A stretch of 64,000 nucleotides of DNA from Paenibacillus sp. J2TS4 (GCF_018403245.1 NZ_BOSH01000008.1:62001-126000), one strand, 5' to 3'; shown: positions 43,482 through 53,471, numbered from the stretch's first letter. Notes: generated by a model not told the origin, from the letters alone. Numbers and translations: made by a program.

Positions 43482-45923
43482 CTATTTTCGAAGCTCCGCG
43501 CCAAAAGTTTGCTCCAAGGCGGCGATAGTTTTATCGTTCCGTTCCGACACCTCTTCTTCGGTCAAAGTCCTGTCGGGGTGACGGTAGACCAGAGACAGAG
43601 CAACGCTCTTCTTGCCAGCCCCCACCTTGTCCCCGGTGTAAATATCGAAGACTTGAATCGATTCGAGCAGGGAGCCTGCGGTTTCCCTTGCCTTATTCTC
43701 CATATCACGGACCGCGACAGCCGCGTCGACTACAAGAGCCAGGTCTCGAGTCATAGCCGGATAACGGGGCAATGTTTTATAGCGGATGGAAAAATCAACA
43801 TAACGAGCCAGCGTATCGAGCTCGATTTCGGCGATGTAAGTATCGTCCAGATCTTTATCCCTCTGTAAATCAGGATGAAGCTGACCGAGCGTGCCCAGCA
43901 GCACAGGCTCCGCTGCATTCGCCAGCCATATTTCGGCGGAGCGGCCCGGGTGGTAGCCATCGGGCTTGGCTGCTCTATACTCCACAGTCAGCCCGAAGTA
44001 ATCTGTCACTTTCTCAATCAGGCCCTTCACATCGTAGAAATCAACCGCAGCCGATTTGCACGACCAATGAAGCGGACGATTGGACCCGGTCCACAGAATG
44101 GAGAGCAGCAATCTTTCGTCCGGCTGCTTCGTAAGAGCCTTCTCTCCGGTAATGAAGACTTTACCAATTTCGAACACCGCCACATCGTCCATGCTGCGGT
44201 ATCTGTTATGAACCGCCGTCTCCAGCAAATTCGGAATCAAGCTCGTACGAAGCGTGCTTCTTTCTTCACTCATCGGAATCGCAAGCGCAATGGGCTCGGC
44301 GTCCTTGTATCTTCCTGAAAATTGTTCGATCAGCTTAGGATGAACGAACGAATAAGTAATGACTTCATGAAGCCCGCTTTGGGTTAAAAGCTTGCGGATG
44401 CTCCGGCGCACCTTCTGCTCCCCGCTCAGCGTCCCCGGCGTCGTCACGCCAGTCATCAGACTCGTCGGAATCTGATCGTAGCCGTACAAACGGGCTACCT
44501 CTTCGATCAGATCCACATCACGCGTAATGTCGCCACGACGGCTGGGGATCTGAACGGTGATCGCGCCGTCCGCTCCTCGCCCGTAAGAAAAATGAAGCCG
44601 GTCGAAGATGGACAGAATCGTCTCTATCGGCATGTCCGTGCCCAGATAAGCATTGATCCTGTCGGCGCTTACCGTCACCGTGACCGGCTCGCCGCTGCTT
44701 ACGGACGCTTCGGCGATGCCTTCCGCCGCCTGACCGCCCGCATAGCGGCAGATTAGCGACGCAGCGCGATCGAGCGCAGGAAGCACCGCCTCCGGATTCA
44801 CTTCCTTCTCGAACCGGAGGCTGGCTTCCGAGCGCAGCCCGAGCTGACGCGACGTTCTGCGCACGGACGAGCCGGCGAACCTCGCCGATTCCAGCACGAT
44901 GCGGGTCGTCGACTCCGATACTTCGGAGTTGGCGCCGCCCATCACGCCGGCAATCGCGATCGGCTTGGCTCCGTCCGTGATGAGCAGCATGCCGGCGTCA
45001 AGCGCCCGCTCCGCATCGTCCAGCGTGACGATCCGCTCGCCGTCGGCGGCTGCCCGCACGTCGATGCGGCCGCCTTCGAGCTTGTCGGCGTCGAACGAGT
45101 GCAGCGGCTGTCCGTACTCAAGCATGACATAGTTCGTAATATCGACTATGTTATTGATCGGCCGGACTCCGGCAGCCATCAACCGGTTCTGCAGCCACAG
45201 CGGCGAAGGCCCGATTTGTACGCCGTCTACACAGCGGGCCGCATAATGGCCGCACAGCTCCGGCGCACTGATCGTAATGCTCAGCCGGTCCGCGGCTTTC
45301 TCCCCGCTTGCAACCAGGCCGTCCTCCGGCGATGGCAGCTTAACCTCGCGTTCCAGAATGGCCGCGATTTCGTAGGCGACCCCGATCATGCTGAGACAAT
45401 CCGAGCGATTCGGAGTCAGATCCAGCTCCAGCACTTCGTCGCTCAGCCCAAGCACATCCAGAATGCTGTCCCCGATCTTCGTTGTCTCCGGAAGGACGAG
45501 AATGCCTTCCTGAATTTCCTTGGGCAGCAGCCGGTCGTTCATGCCAAGCTCTTTGGCCGAGCAGATCATCCCTTGCGACTCTACGCCGCGCAGCTTGGCC
45601 CGTTTGATCTTCAGGCCGTCCGGCAGGGTGGCTCCGACCAAGGCGACCGGCACCTTTTGCCCGGCATCCACATTCTTCGCTCCACATACAATCTGCAGAT
45701 CTTCACCAAGTCCCGTATCGACCACACATACATTCAGCTTATCGGCGTCCGGGTGCTTTTGCTTCGATTTGACATAACCGACCACTACTTGCTGGACGCC
45801 TTTATTTCTAGGCTCGACAATATCGACCTCAACCCCGCTTCGGGTCAGCTTCTCCGCCAAATCCGACGCGGAGTATCCGCTAAGATCCACATAATCGGCA
45901 AGCCATTGATAAGATACTTTCAT
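43482..45923 (-). CDS. pheT: Phenylalanine-tRNA ligase beta subunit
   Basis: An 813-residue protein of normal length. An EMAP/tRNA-binding domain is at the N-terminus (VGYVKSKQKHPDADKLNVCVVDTG), then the B3/B4 editing region, B5 (VTVSADRINAYLGTD), the core (RDVDLIEEVARLYGYDQIP) and the C-terminal ferredoxin-fold anticodon-binding domain (KTLPRYPAMTRDLALVVDAAVAVRDMENK). It pairs with PheS. It is 28 bp downstream of pheS. The start follows AGAGGAGAAGGGAAGGTAGTAACG. Confidence 0.97.
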   Translation of the reverse strand: MKVSYQWLADYVDLSGYSASDLAEKLTRSGVEVDIVEPRNKGVQQVVVGYVKSKQKHPDADKLNVCVVDTGLGEDLQIVCGAKNVDAGQKVPVALVGATLPDGLKIKRAKLRGVESQGMICSAKELGMNDRLLPKEIQEGILVLPETTKIGDSILDVLGLSDEVLELDLTPNRSDCLSMIGVAYEIAAILEREVKLPSPEDGLVASGEKAADRLSITISAPELCGHYAARCVDGVQIGPSPLWLQNRLMAAGVRPINNIVDITNYVMLEYGQPLHSFDADKLEGGRIDVRAAADGERIVTLDDAERALDAGMLLITDGAKPIAIAGVMGGANSEVSESTTRIVLESARFAGSSVRRTSRQLGLRSEASLRFEKEVNPEAVLPALDRAASLICRYAGGQAAEGIAEASVSSGEPVTVTVSADRINAYLGTDMPIETILSIFDRLHFSYGRGADGAITVQIPSRRGDITRDVDLIEEVARLYGYDQIPTSLMTGVTTPGTLSGEQKVRRSIRKLLTQSGLHEVITYSFVHPKLIEQFSGRYKDAEPIALAIPMSEERSTLRTSLIPNLLETAVHNRYRSMDDVAVFEIGKVFITGEKALTKQPDERLLLSILWTGSNRPLHWSCKSAAVDFYDVKGLIEKVTDYFGLTVEYRAAKPDGYHPGRSAEIWLANAAEPVLLGTLGQLHPDLQRDKDLDDTYIAEIELDTLARYVDFSIRYKTLPRYPAMTRDLALVVDAAVAVRDMENKARETAGSLLESIQVFDIYTGDKVGAGKKSVALSLVYRHPDRTLTEEEVSERNDKTIAALEQTFGAELRK

Positions 45924-45950
45924 CGTTACTACCTTCCCTTCTCCTCTAGA

Positions 45951-46985
45951 TTACACGCGCACAAACTGCTGTAAGAAACGTAAATCGTTCGTATAAAAAT
46001 GACGAATATCGTCAATTCCGTATTTCAGCATCGCAATCCGCTCCACGCCCATTCCAAAGGCAAAGCCGCTGTATTCCTGCGGATCGTATCCCGCCATCTC
46101 CAGAACACGCGGATGAACCATTCCGGAGCCGAGAATTTCCAGCCATCCGGTTTGCTTGCAGGTCCGGCAGCCTTCGCCGCGGCACATCATGCAGCTGACA
46201 TCCACCTCTGCGCTCGGCTCTGTGAACGGGAAGAAGCTGGGGCGCAGACGGATTTTCGTATCCTTGCCGAACATTTCCTGAACGAATTGGAGCAAGGTTC
46301 CTTTTAAATCGCTCATCCGGATGTTCCGGTCGATGACCAGTCCTTCGATCTGAGTAAACACATGGGAATGAGTCGCATCGTCATCATCGTTGCGGTACAC
46401 CTTCCCGGGACAAATAATTTTGACGGGAACGTTGCCTTTCATTCTTTCCATCGTGCGAACCTGAACCGGAGATGTATGGGTTCTCATCAGGATCTCATCG
46501 GTGATGTAGAAAGAATCCTGCATATCCCTGGCGGGATGATTTTTAGGAAAATTCAATGCTTCGAAGTTGTAATAATCGGTTTCTACCTCAGGCCCTTCCT
46601 CCACGGTGTAGCCCATACCCAGGAAGATATCTTCAATTTCTTCAATGACCTTGCTTAACGGGTGCACCGCTCCGGTCGCTGGCTTTCTGCCCGGCAAAGT
46701 CACATCGATGGTTTCCTGCTGCAGCCTCCGCTCGGTCTCTTCCTTGCGGAACTGCTCCTGCTTCTGCTCAATCACCTGCTCGATCGCTGCTCGGACATCA
46801 TTCGCCACCTGCCCGATGATCGGCCGTTCCTCCGCGCTAAGCGAACCCATCCCGCGCAATATTTCGGTCAGCGGGCCTTTTTTGCCCAAATATTTGACTC
46901 GAAGGTCATTCAACTGCTGGCTTCTGCCCGCTTGCTCCAATTGCTGCAGTGCTTCCTGCTTAAGAGCTTCCAATTGTTCCTTCAT
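45951..46985 (-). CDS. pheS: Phenylalanine-tRNA ligase alpha subunit
   Basis: A 344-residue protein: N-terminal coiled coil, then the class II core with LNFPKNHPARDMQDSFYI, LLRTHTSPVQVR-like motif (LMRTHTSPVQVRTM), HVFTQIEGLVIDRNI, RLRPSFFPFTEPSAEVDV and FGMGVERIAMLKYGIDDIR. It carries the active site. The start at 46985 has GGAGGCGAGATGG in front; an ATG at 47000 contains that ribosome site and is unlikely. Controlled by the T-box at 47143-47430. Confidence 0.97.
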   Translation of the reverse strand: MKEQLEALKQEALQQLEQAGRSQQLNDLRVKYLGKKGPLTEILRGMGSLSAEERPIIGQVANDVRAAIEQVIEQKQEQFRKEETERRLQQETIDVTLPGRKPATGAVHPLSKVIEEIEDIFLGMGYTVEEGPEVETDYYNFEALNFPKNHPARDMQDSFYITDEILMRTHTSPVQVRTMERMKGNVPVKIICPGKVYRNDDDDATHSHVFTQIEGLVIDRNIRMSDLKGTLLQFVQEMFGKDTKIRLRPSFFPFTEPSAEVDVSCMMCRGEGCRTCKQTGWLEILGSGMVHPRVLEMAGYDPQEYSGFAFGMGVERIAMLKYGIDDIRHFYTNDLRFLQQFVRV

Positions 46986-47142
46986 CCATCTCGCCTCCAT
47001 TTAACTGACTTCCGTCCCATGGACGGACTTTTAGGTACAACCACTGAATAACACGACGATACGACGGCCGAAGCCCAAACCACTAAAGCCCTATTCCAGC
47101 TTCATTATTTTCTTCAGGTATCCCAAAGCTGGAGCCAGAAAA

Positions 47143-47430
47143 CAAAAAAGACGCCTTCCTCCCCATCAAGGGACGAAAACGCCGTGGTACCACCCTTATT
47201 AAAACAACGAGAACCTCCATGGCCAGCTTTCCACTGCCGAGCCCTGTATCCCGCTATTTTCACTTTGCGAATAACGGCTCGTAACCGGTACCTCCTACTT
47301 CCACCCCGCCCATAACCGCGAAACAGGTTCAAAGGACTGCTCCAGAGCGAACTTCAGCAGCCTGCTTCATTAAAGACGCTCTCAATCTGCGGCGTCTTCT
47401 CCCTGTAAGAAAAGTTCTGCTTACTCTTCT
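47143..47430 (-). promoter_or_regulatory. T-box leader of pheST with terminator
   Basis: The minus strand contains the T-box core AAGGGTGGTACCACGG (47182-47197). It is followed by a terminator hairpin (CGTTTTCGTCCC pairing with GGGGAGGAAGGCG) and six T at 47143-47181. Stem I lies upstream to about 47430. TTC codons suited to tRNA-Phe occur in GAAGTTCGC and GTTTCGC, but the specifier could not be fixed without folding. Confidence 0.93.
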
Positions 47431-47463
47431 CCTTCATAGCATTTCATACATTAATTCACTTGC

Positions 47464-47658
47464 CTATATAAGCGACACTAAAGAAAGGGATCATTCCGTT
47501 CCGAAGGAAAGTGCCTCCGAAGCTTCAAACATCTTGTTTTGCATTCCTTTTATTGGATAGGCCTTCGGATGGTAGGAATACAAAGCCAAAACTCGCCCAG
47601 GAAGCATCTTTCTTTCTCCACTCCATAACCTATGCATTCTTTAGTTCAATTTATATAG
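47464..47658. mobile_element. MITE-like element, copy 2
   Basis: A 195-bp copy with ends CTATATAAGCGACACTAAAG and the inverse of CTATATAAATTGAACTAAAG. It lies just upstream of the pheST T-box. No transposase is encoded. Confidence 0.85.
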
Positions 47659-47761
47659 CATGGTTATTCAATAATCAATATCGAATCCTCATTAACAGAT
47701 ATTATATGCAAATGTTCGCAGTGATGCAAGCCGCTTAAAGCGCGAATTCCTGAAACTATGT

Positions 47762-49267
47762 CTACCCGTTTACATAAATCGGGGATATCCAGGCGAACTG
47801 ATTATTGCTTTGACGAATCTCTACATGATAAACGTCGCAAGCAGCATCCTTTGTCTCATCCGTCCATGTCCCTTCGAATGTATATTCACATTCAGGTACT
47901 GCGCGGTGAATTAAGAACGCCTCCGAATTATGCGGTTTCAAATGCATACTGCGGCTGCCTTGCAGCAATTCGCCGATCGAAATTTCCATTCGGGCTCCAT
48001 TCAACTCGACATCCAGCATAGTTGCAGCATCGCCATTAATCTCAAAAATTAATGCCGCTGTATGAGGATGAAGCGTTGTTGGATTTTTAAACGTTGTACA
48101 TGTCCAGGATGCATGCGATTCGCTCTGCTCAATCAATTCATTATGCAATTCGTTCAAATCAGGATTATCCTTCATCTCCGGTGTCGGGGCAAGAACGCTT
48201 CGACCGCGGAAACAAGTCTCTACAGACGCTATGCTGCCATTGCGAACAGCTGCATTTCCTTGCCAGAAATATCCGTCCTTAGCGTCACCCCAGCCCATCT
48301 CCACTCTAACTTTATAGGTTCCCGCAGCAGCCGCTCCTTCTTCAGAAGTACGTAAATCCTCTCCCGAGATTACTTTCCAAGGCTTTAAGTTTTTATACAC
48401 TACCGCCTTGTCCAGGCGATCGCAGCCCTTGATCGACAGTTGAATCTCACGATTGCCTCCAGCCGTAATTTCGCTCCCCATTGCAGCGCCATTCACAGAG
48501 AAGCCGCATTGAATTTTGTCACCTGTTACCGCATAGGTCCGGCGGGCAAGTATTGCCTCCCAAATCGCTTCGCGCGTCTTCTCCGCTGCAATAACCGCCA
48601 TTCTTCCGTCTCCGTAAGAACCCGGATAACCGGCATGATGGTCTGTGGAACCGACAAATCCGAAGCGGCGGCCTTTTTGAATACCGGCAAACACCATGCT
48701 GCGGGAATCACGAGGCCCCATATCATGCAAATAAGGGTACAAGCTTTCTTCGGACAAGCCGCATCCGTGCTTGGAATATACTTCTACGATCGGGCTTATG
48801 GCCGGATCGAAAGTATCCCAGTTGCCGCCACGATACCCGGGTGTATAACCGACATGATGAGGAACGGCAATAACATCCCGGGGCTTCAAGCCCGATACTG
48901 CTTCATAAGGCGATATGCCTTGCAGGAGAGGCATGTCATCGTTCTTACATACGATGTGATGATCTCCATACTCGCTGGAATGGGCTTCATAGCCTTGAAA
49001 AGTAATAAATTCATGCGGTACATTCGCACGTTGTACAGTTTCTCTGACCTGATCCCAATGGGAAGCCAGCTTGGCAAAGCCCTTCTCATGGAAGTCGATA
49101 AGAAATTCAAGGTCGGGGGTCCGTTCCGGCATATCATGCCATGATGCATGCCCGATAATCGACACAAAGTCGAGCTGTCCTTTAGCAGCCTTCAATGCAT
49201 TCTCCAAACTCCCGTATCCATAGCTGATTCCGCAATGATTGTGTATATCTCCCCAATAAATATTCAT
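47762..49267 (-). CDS. PHP-superfamily / DUF3604-like metallohydrolase
   Basis: A 501-residue protein. The N-terminus WGDIHNHCGISYGYG carries the D-x-H-x-H metal motif of PHP/amidohydrolase-like enzymes; further candidate ligands are in IGHASWHD, DVIAVPHHVGY, VEVYSKHG and VGSTDHHAGYPGSYGDGR. The C-terminal half is beta-rich (from about residue 260) and may bind the substrate. It starts 22 bp after the sulfatase gene, behind GGAGGGG, so the two are co-transcribed. It probably hydrolyses a phospho- or other ester bond; the substrate is unknown. Confidence 0.75.
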   Translation of the reverse strand: MNIYWGDIHNHCGISYGYGSLENALKAAKGQLDFVSIIGHASWHDMPERTPDLEFLIDFHEKGFAKLASHWDQVRETVQRANVPHEFITFQGYEAHSSEYGDHHIVCKNDDMPLLQGISPYEAVSGLKPRDVIAVPHHVGYTPGYRGGNWDTFDPAISPIVEVYSKHGCGLSEESLYPYLHDMGPRDSRSMVFAGIQKGRRFGFVGSTDHHAGYPGSYGDGRMAVIAAEKTREAIWEAILARRTYAVTGDKIQCGFSVNGAAMGSEITAGGNREIQLSIKGCDRLDKAVVYKNLKPWKVISGEDLRTSEEGAAAAGTYKVRVEMGWGDAKDGYFWQGNAAVRNGSIASVETCFRGRSVLAPTPEMKDNPDLNELHNELIEQSESHASWTCTTFKNPTTLHPHTAALIFEINGDAATMLDVELNGARMEISIGELLQGSRSMHLKPHNSEAFLIHRAVPECEYTFEGTWTDETKDAACDVYHVEIRQSNNQFAWISPIYVNG

Positions 49268-49289
49268 ACGATGTTATCCCCTCCGTATT

Positions 49290-50750
49290 TTAATGCTGTT
49301 CCATTACATCCGTATATTTGGCTTTCAATTGTTCAGCCTGGTCTTTCCAGCCTGCCCGCTCCAGCCTGCTGATCCATTGCTCAGGCCTCATATAGCGGAA
49401 CGGTCCGCCGCTATCTATAATTTCCTGCATCGGGTCTTTCGCGCGGCCATTTTTCGCCATGTTCGTCTTGAGCCACCGCTGCAGCCGTTCTTCCATCAAG
49501 CTCACTACCTCAGGATACTTGTCCGCCACATTCACAGTCTGGTGGGGATCATTCTTAAGGTCATACAGCACCGTTCTTGGGAAATTATACAAACCTTCAT
49601 GATAGGTGCGAATAAAATACCAGTTATGATCGCGCACAGCCCGCTGACACGCATATAGCCCGTGCTCCAGAACGATATAATCTCTACCCTCAAGTTCTTC
49701 ACCGCTGAGAGCAGGAAGGAAGGACGTTCCGTCCCAGCCTGACGGCTTCGGCAGGCCGAGCAAGTCAATTACAGTCGCCATTACATCGACATTGTAAATC
49801 AAGTCATTGTTCACATGCCCGGCTTTCGTCACACCGGGCACTTTCACGATGAGCGGAATATGATGAACCGCCTCGGCCGCCATGCCGTGCTCCATATAAA
49901 TGCCTTGTTCACCAAAAGATTCGGCGTGATCGGCGCTTATAATAAAGCAAATGTCATCTTCAATGCCCAATTCCCGATAGGTCTCCAATATTTCACCGAC
50001 AAATTTATCCATATAGGATATTCCGCCATCATAGCCATCAATCAATTTCTTAAAGTCTTTGCGATCCGCAATTTCCAGCGGCATCGTATCCTTCGGAAGC
50101 TTGCTATAATCGTCAGACCAATGAAGGAACGTCGCCGAGCGCGGATGCGAATCGCTGCGATGTTGTTTAATCGTTTCCTCATCGGGATAAGCAGGCGCCG
50201 GATCGTCTGCGAATTGCTCGGCGTATTGTTTCGGATACGTATACTTGGCATGGGGATCCCAATACTGAATATGCAAGAAATAATTGTCTTCTTTGCCATG
50301 CTCCTTGATCCAAGGGATAACGGCCGCGTTCACTTCATGAGCGTCTTCATTGCCTCCCTTGAGTGAATGTGTATGAACCTCGTTCCATCCGGCGAAATAC
50401 CACCACGCGTGGTGACGATCTCCGAAGGATGAGAACGTAATGGTCCGATAATCCGCCTGCCGCAAGTAGCGGGTAAAGAACGGCAATTCCTCGCTGTGGA
50501 AGTCGCCCTCCGGGTAATAATACTGGCCCCCGGGTCCCCAATGGGTCAGAGCGCCGTGATTGATTCCGAATCGTCCCGACATGAAGCTTCCCCGTGAAGG
50601 CACGCAAGGCGAAGCTGCTGCATAAGCATGATTAAACCGGACGCCATCCTGTGCAATTCGATCCAGATTCGGCGTTGTATTGCGCGAATAACCGTAACAT
50701 CCCATATGATCAGGCCTGAGTGAATCGATATCCAAATATATAATACGCAT
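49290..50750 (-). CDS. Type I (formylglycine) sulfatase
   Basis: A 486-residue alkaline-phosphatase-fold protein: IIYLDIDSLRPDHMGCYGY binds calcium, and ASPCVPSRGSFMSGR holds the maturation motif C49-x-P-S-R, whose cysteine would become formylglycine. DICFIISADHAESFGEQGIYMEHG and HIPLIVKVPG are typical further on. There is no signal peptide, so it is predicted to act in the cytosol after uptake. No maturase gene is in the window. The TTTCA-N3-TGAAA site at 50790-50812 lies 40 bp upstream. The substrate is probably a sulfated sugar, but related hydrolases act on phosphonates or phosphodiesters. Confidence 0.88.
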   Translation of the reverse strand: MRIIYLDIDSLRPDHMGCYGYSRNTTPNLDRIAQDGVRFNHAYAAASPCVPSRGSFMSGRFGINHGALTHWGPGGQYYYPEGDFHSEELPFFTRYLRQADYRTITFSSFGDRHHAWWYFAGWNEVHTHSLKGGNEDAHEVNAAVIPWIKEHGKEDNYFLHIQYWDPHAKYTYPKQYAEQFADDPAPAYPDEETIKQHRSDSHPRSATFLHWSDDYSKLPKDTMPLEIADRKDFKKLIDGYDGGISYMDKFVGEILETYRELGIEDDICFIISADHAESFGEQGIYMEHGMAAEAVHHIPLIVKVPGVTKAGHVNNDLIYNVDVMATVIDLLGLPKPSGWDGTSFLPALSGEELEGRDYIVLEHGLYACQRAVRDHNWYFIRTYHEGLYNFPRTVLYDLKNDPHQTVNVADKYPEVVSLMEERLQRWLKTNMAKNGRAKDPMQEIIDSGGPFRYMRPEQWISRLERAGWKDQAEQLKAKYTDVMEQH

Positions 50751-50789
50751 AAGTTCCTCCGCACCATCCTTTATATATCAAAAGCCATA

Positions 50790-50812
50790 ATTATTTTCAT
50801 AGTGAAATTATA
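50790..50812. promoter_or_regulatory. Candidate operator of the sulfatase operon
   Basis: ATTATTTTCA-TAG-TGAAATTATA. The left arm is identical to that of the site at 57329-57351, and the TAG spacer matches the site at 57239-57255. Confidence 0.7.
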
Positions 50813-50890
50813 TGGGCGGGACAAGCCTGCCACGCTGGCTTGCCAGACGTTTCAACGTACTTCCCCCAACTTGCAATAAATAAACAGTAA

Positions 50891-52096
50891 CTATAACAAA
50901 GAATATAAAGAAAAAGCATCATCAATCACTTGAGCCGCCGCTCCCAGCACAATGACTTCCTTCAATTCGGAAGCAACAATCGCCGGCTTCGGCGCAAAGA
51001 TCTTAATGTCCCTGGCCAGCACCGTCGCCTTGATCTGTTCCAGCATAATGGGGTCACAAGTGCCAAGCTTGCCGCCGACAATGATCGTCTCCGGTGCAAA
51101 ATGCTGAATAACATTGGCGATTCCAATTCCCAAGTACTTTCCGGTATCTTCTAGAACTCTGCGGGCGAGTATCGAGCCTTTCCGATAAGCGGACAGCATC
51201 TCTTCGAAATTCATAGCTTCAATATCTTCGCTCTCGAAATAATGAAGCTCATCCCGGCCCTCCAGCTTAAGTGTTTTTTTCATTCGCTCCAATACTCGGG
51301 GGATTGATACCAATGTCTCCAGACAGCCGTAATTGCCGCAAGAGCATAGCTCTCCAAATATATCGACTGTGGTATGGGCAATTTCTCCTGCCTTGCCGCT
51401 CAATCCCCGATATAACGTATCGCGAATAATAATGCCGCTGCCAATCCCCATTTCGGCGTGAATATAAACCAGATCAGTCGAACCTCTTCCTTTGCCAAAC
51501 CACTTCTCCGCGAGCGCCGCGACGTTAGCATTATTGTCGATGACGATCGGATAAGGCAGAGCCTCTTCCAGAAGAGAACGAAGCGGTATCTTGGTTTGAC
51601 CGTAAAAGTTGGACGGTGAAATATAGCCTTCCTCCGTCTCATTCAGCCAACCGGGGATCCCTACGCCAACGCCGAGCACATGCGAGGGATCAATCCCTTC
51701 CTCCTGAATTAGTTGCTCCACCCGTTCCTTCAAATAGCGGATAATGTCCTCGATCCGATCCTGCTTGCTCGACTGCCGCACCGCGAAATTCGTCTGATTT
51801 CCCTCCAGATCAACGAGTGCCGATTTTACCGTTGTACGCCCGATCTCCAATCCGATAGAGAAATAGCATTTGGCATTTAGCCCCAATAGCACTTGACGCC
51901 GGCCACGGCTGGAAGGAACGGTTCCCATTTCTTTAATGAGGCCCACTTGCAGCAGCTGCTCAATAATCCGTGTAATGGTTGGCTGAGGAATATCCATCTC
52001 CTCAGAGATTTCCTTGCGTGATATAGGGCCTCTCTCGCGCACGAACTTGATGACTTTCTTAATATTCAGTTCTTTCCCTACGTGGACAATATTCAT
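50891..52096 (-). CDS. ROK-family transcriptional repressor
   Basis: A 401-residue protein: an N-terminal winged helix (IKKVIKFVRERGPISRKEISEEMDIPQPTITRIIEQLLQVGLIKEMG) and a ROK domain (YFSIGLEIGRTTVKSALVDLEGN; GVGVGIPGW; VIDNNANVAALAEKWFG; GSGIIIRDTLYRGLSGKAGEIAH; CSCGNYGCLETLVS with the zinc-type cysteines). This is the XylR/NagC layout. The sugar ligand is unknown. Located between the epimerase-like gene and the sulfatase gene, it is the best candidate to bind the shared operators. The start follows AGGTGAAGCT. Confidence 0.92.
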   Translation of the reverse strand: MNIVHVGKELNIKKVIKFVRERGPISRKEISEEMDIPQPTITRIIEQLLQVGLIKEMGTVPSSRGRRQVLLGLNAKCYFSIGLEIGRTTVKSALVDLEGNQTNFAVRQSSKQDRIEDIIRYLKERVEQLIQEEGIDPSHVLGVGVGIPGWLNETEEGYISPSNFYGQTKIPLRSLLEEALPYPIVIDNNANVAALAEKWFGKGRGSTDLVYIHAEMGIGSGIIIRDTLYRGLSGKAGEIAHTTVDIFGELCSCGNYGCLETLVSIPRVLERMKKTLKLEGRDELHYFESEDIEAMNFEEMLSAYRKGSILARRVLEDTGKYLGIGIANVIQHFAPETIIVGGKLGTCDPIMLEQIKATVLARDIKIFAPKPAIVASELKEVIVLGAAAQVIDDAFSLYSLL

Positions 52097-52187
52097 AGCT
52101 TCACCTATGCCTTATATTTACCTCATCTTACTATACACTAGTCCCAAATACATCTTCTTACAATCGAATTTCCTTCGAAGCTGGCAC

Positions 52188-52449
52188 CTATATATGTGGC
52201 ACTAAAGAAAGGGATCATTCCGTTCCGAAGGAAAGTGCCTCCGAAGCTTCAAACATCTAAACTATTTCCCCAAAAAGTGAAGATGGGCTTCGAAGCGATT
52301 CCAGGTACTTTTCGGGGACCCCGTTCCAACAGATTCCTTCTATATAGATGGGCCTACGGATGGTAGGAATACAAAGCCAAAACTCGCCCTGGAAGCATCT
52401 TTCTTTCTCCACTCCATGATCTATAAAATCTTTAGTTCAATTTATATAG
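52188..52449. mobile_element. MITE-like element, copy 3 (longer form)
   Basis: A 262-bp copy with ends CTATATATGTGGCACTAAAG and the inverse of CTATATAAATTGAACTAAAG. It has about 65 extra bp in the middle (around TTTCGGGGACCCCG). Its right end overlaps the last codons and stop of the DUF4432 gene. Confidence 0.85.
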
Positions 52450-53471
52450 CCCGGAACAATGGCAAATTCCACTACAAACTCGATGCTTTCACCCGGCTGC
52501 AAGTACTTAAGGCAGCCTTCCTTGCGTGCTTCCGAGCGAGGCTTCACAGCACAATTCGACGGCTCAATCGCCGTTACATATAACCCGTCCATCACATTGT
52601 TCCACTGCCACAGATGAGGGAGAGTTTCGTGCCGATATCGAATTGCCAGATCGAACCCCTCTTTTCCTGCAAAGCGGGGATTGTGTATCGTGACCCGGCC
52701 CCATTCGGAAGAGCTGTAATCGCACTCGTGATACAGCATTTCCGTTCCAGTATTCGTTATATTGCGAAAGCAATCCGCATCGGCCACCGTCAATTCTTGC
52801 CCCTCTTTCAGCAATCGCTTGCGATGAGCAACAATAAACCGAGTATCATCCCGTATGATTGGAAATCCGAAGTTCATATGGTATTTGATCATACACGGCA
52901 TCGCCATCGCACCCAAATTGCTGACTACGTCAGTAACCCGAATAACCGCCTCATCCGCCTTCAACGTAATGTGGCGATGGAGCTGCAAATGATCGCCTAA
53001 CGAGCTGCAATCATGAACTTTGCCGCTGATCGAGATCGCATAATCATCCGCTGTCCATGCTCCTCCGTACTGCAGTTCAGCAGCAGGCAATCTGCTGACC
53101 CGGCCATGCATTTCATGTGCTCCATCCTCATCCGTACACGAGCGGCCTACATTATTAAGGCCGCAAGTCGCCAGCAGGCCTCCATGGAATCCTGCCATCC
53201 AGCCACGATCCTGCAAATACGATGGATGTACATATCCTGTCTTGCTCGCCCAGGTTAACGGAATGCCTTTATAGTAGACTGCGCCAATATCCATACATCG
53301 ATCCGGCAAGACCCAGAACTGCAGCCCTGCCGCATTCCAGACATATATTCCTTTGGTCCCCTGTTCCAGTCCATCCGAGAAACGCAGCGGCTTCACACCG
53401 CATAACTGGCGGATGTCCCCAATACAGCGCTCCACTAGCCGACGTGTCCAATTCTCTCCGTATATTTTCAT
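52437..53471 (-). CDS. DUF4432 aldose-epimerase-like protein
   Basis: A 344-residue protein with the galactose-mutarotase-like fold of DUF4432: LQFWVLPDRCMDIGAVYYKGIPLTW, GGLLATCGLNNVG, HEMHGRVSRLPA and MIKYHMNFGFPI, with conserved histidines. Such proteins interconvert sugar anomers or isomerise unusual sugars. It overlaps the DUF624 gene by 4 bp. Its last residues (GYIN) and stop lie in the inverted repeat of the MITE-like element, so the native C-terminus may have been altered. A missing tail would probably be short, since the family length is similar. Confidence 0.8.
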   Translation of the reverse strand: MKIYGENWTRRLVERCIGDIRQLCGVKPLRFSDGLEQGTKGIYVWNAAGLQFWVLPDRCMDIGAVYYKGIPLTWASKTGYVHPSYLQDRGWMAGFHGGLLATCGLNNVGRSCTDEDGAHEMHGRVSRLPAAELQYGGAWTADDYAISISGKVHDCSSLGDHLQLHRHITLKADEAVIRVTDVVSNLGAMAMPCMIKYHMNFGFPIIRDDTRFIVAHRKRLLKEGQELTVADADCFRNITNTGTEMLYHECDYSSSEWGRVTIHNPRFAGKEGFDLAIRYRHETLPHLWQWNNVMDGLYVTAIEPSNCAVKPRSEARKEGCLKYLQPGESIEFVVEFAIVPGYIN

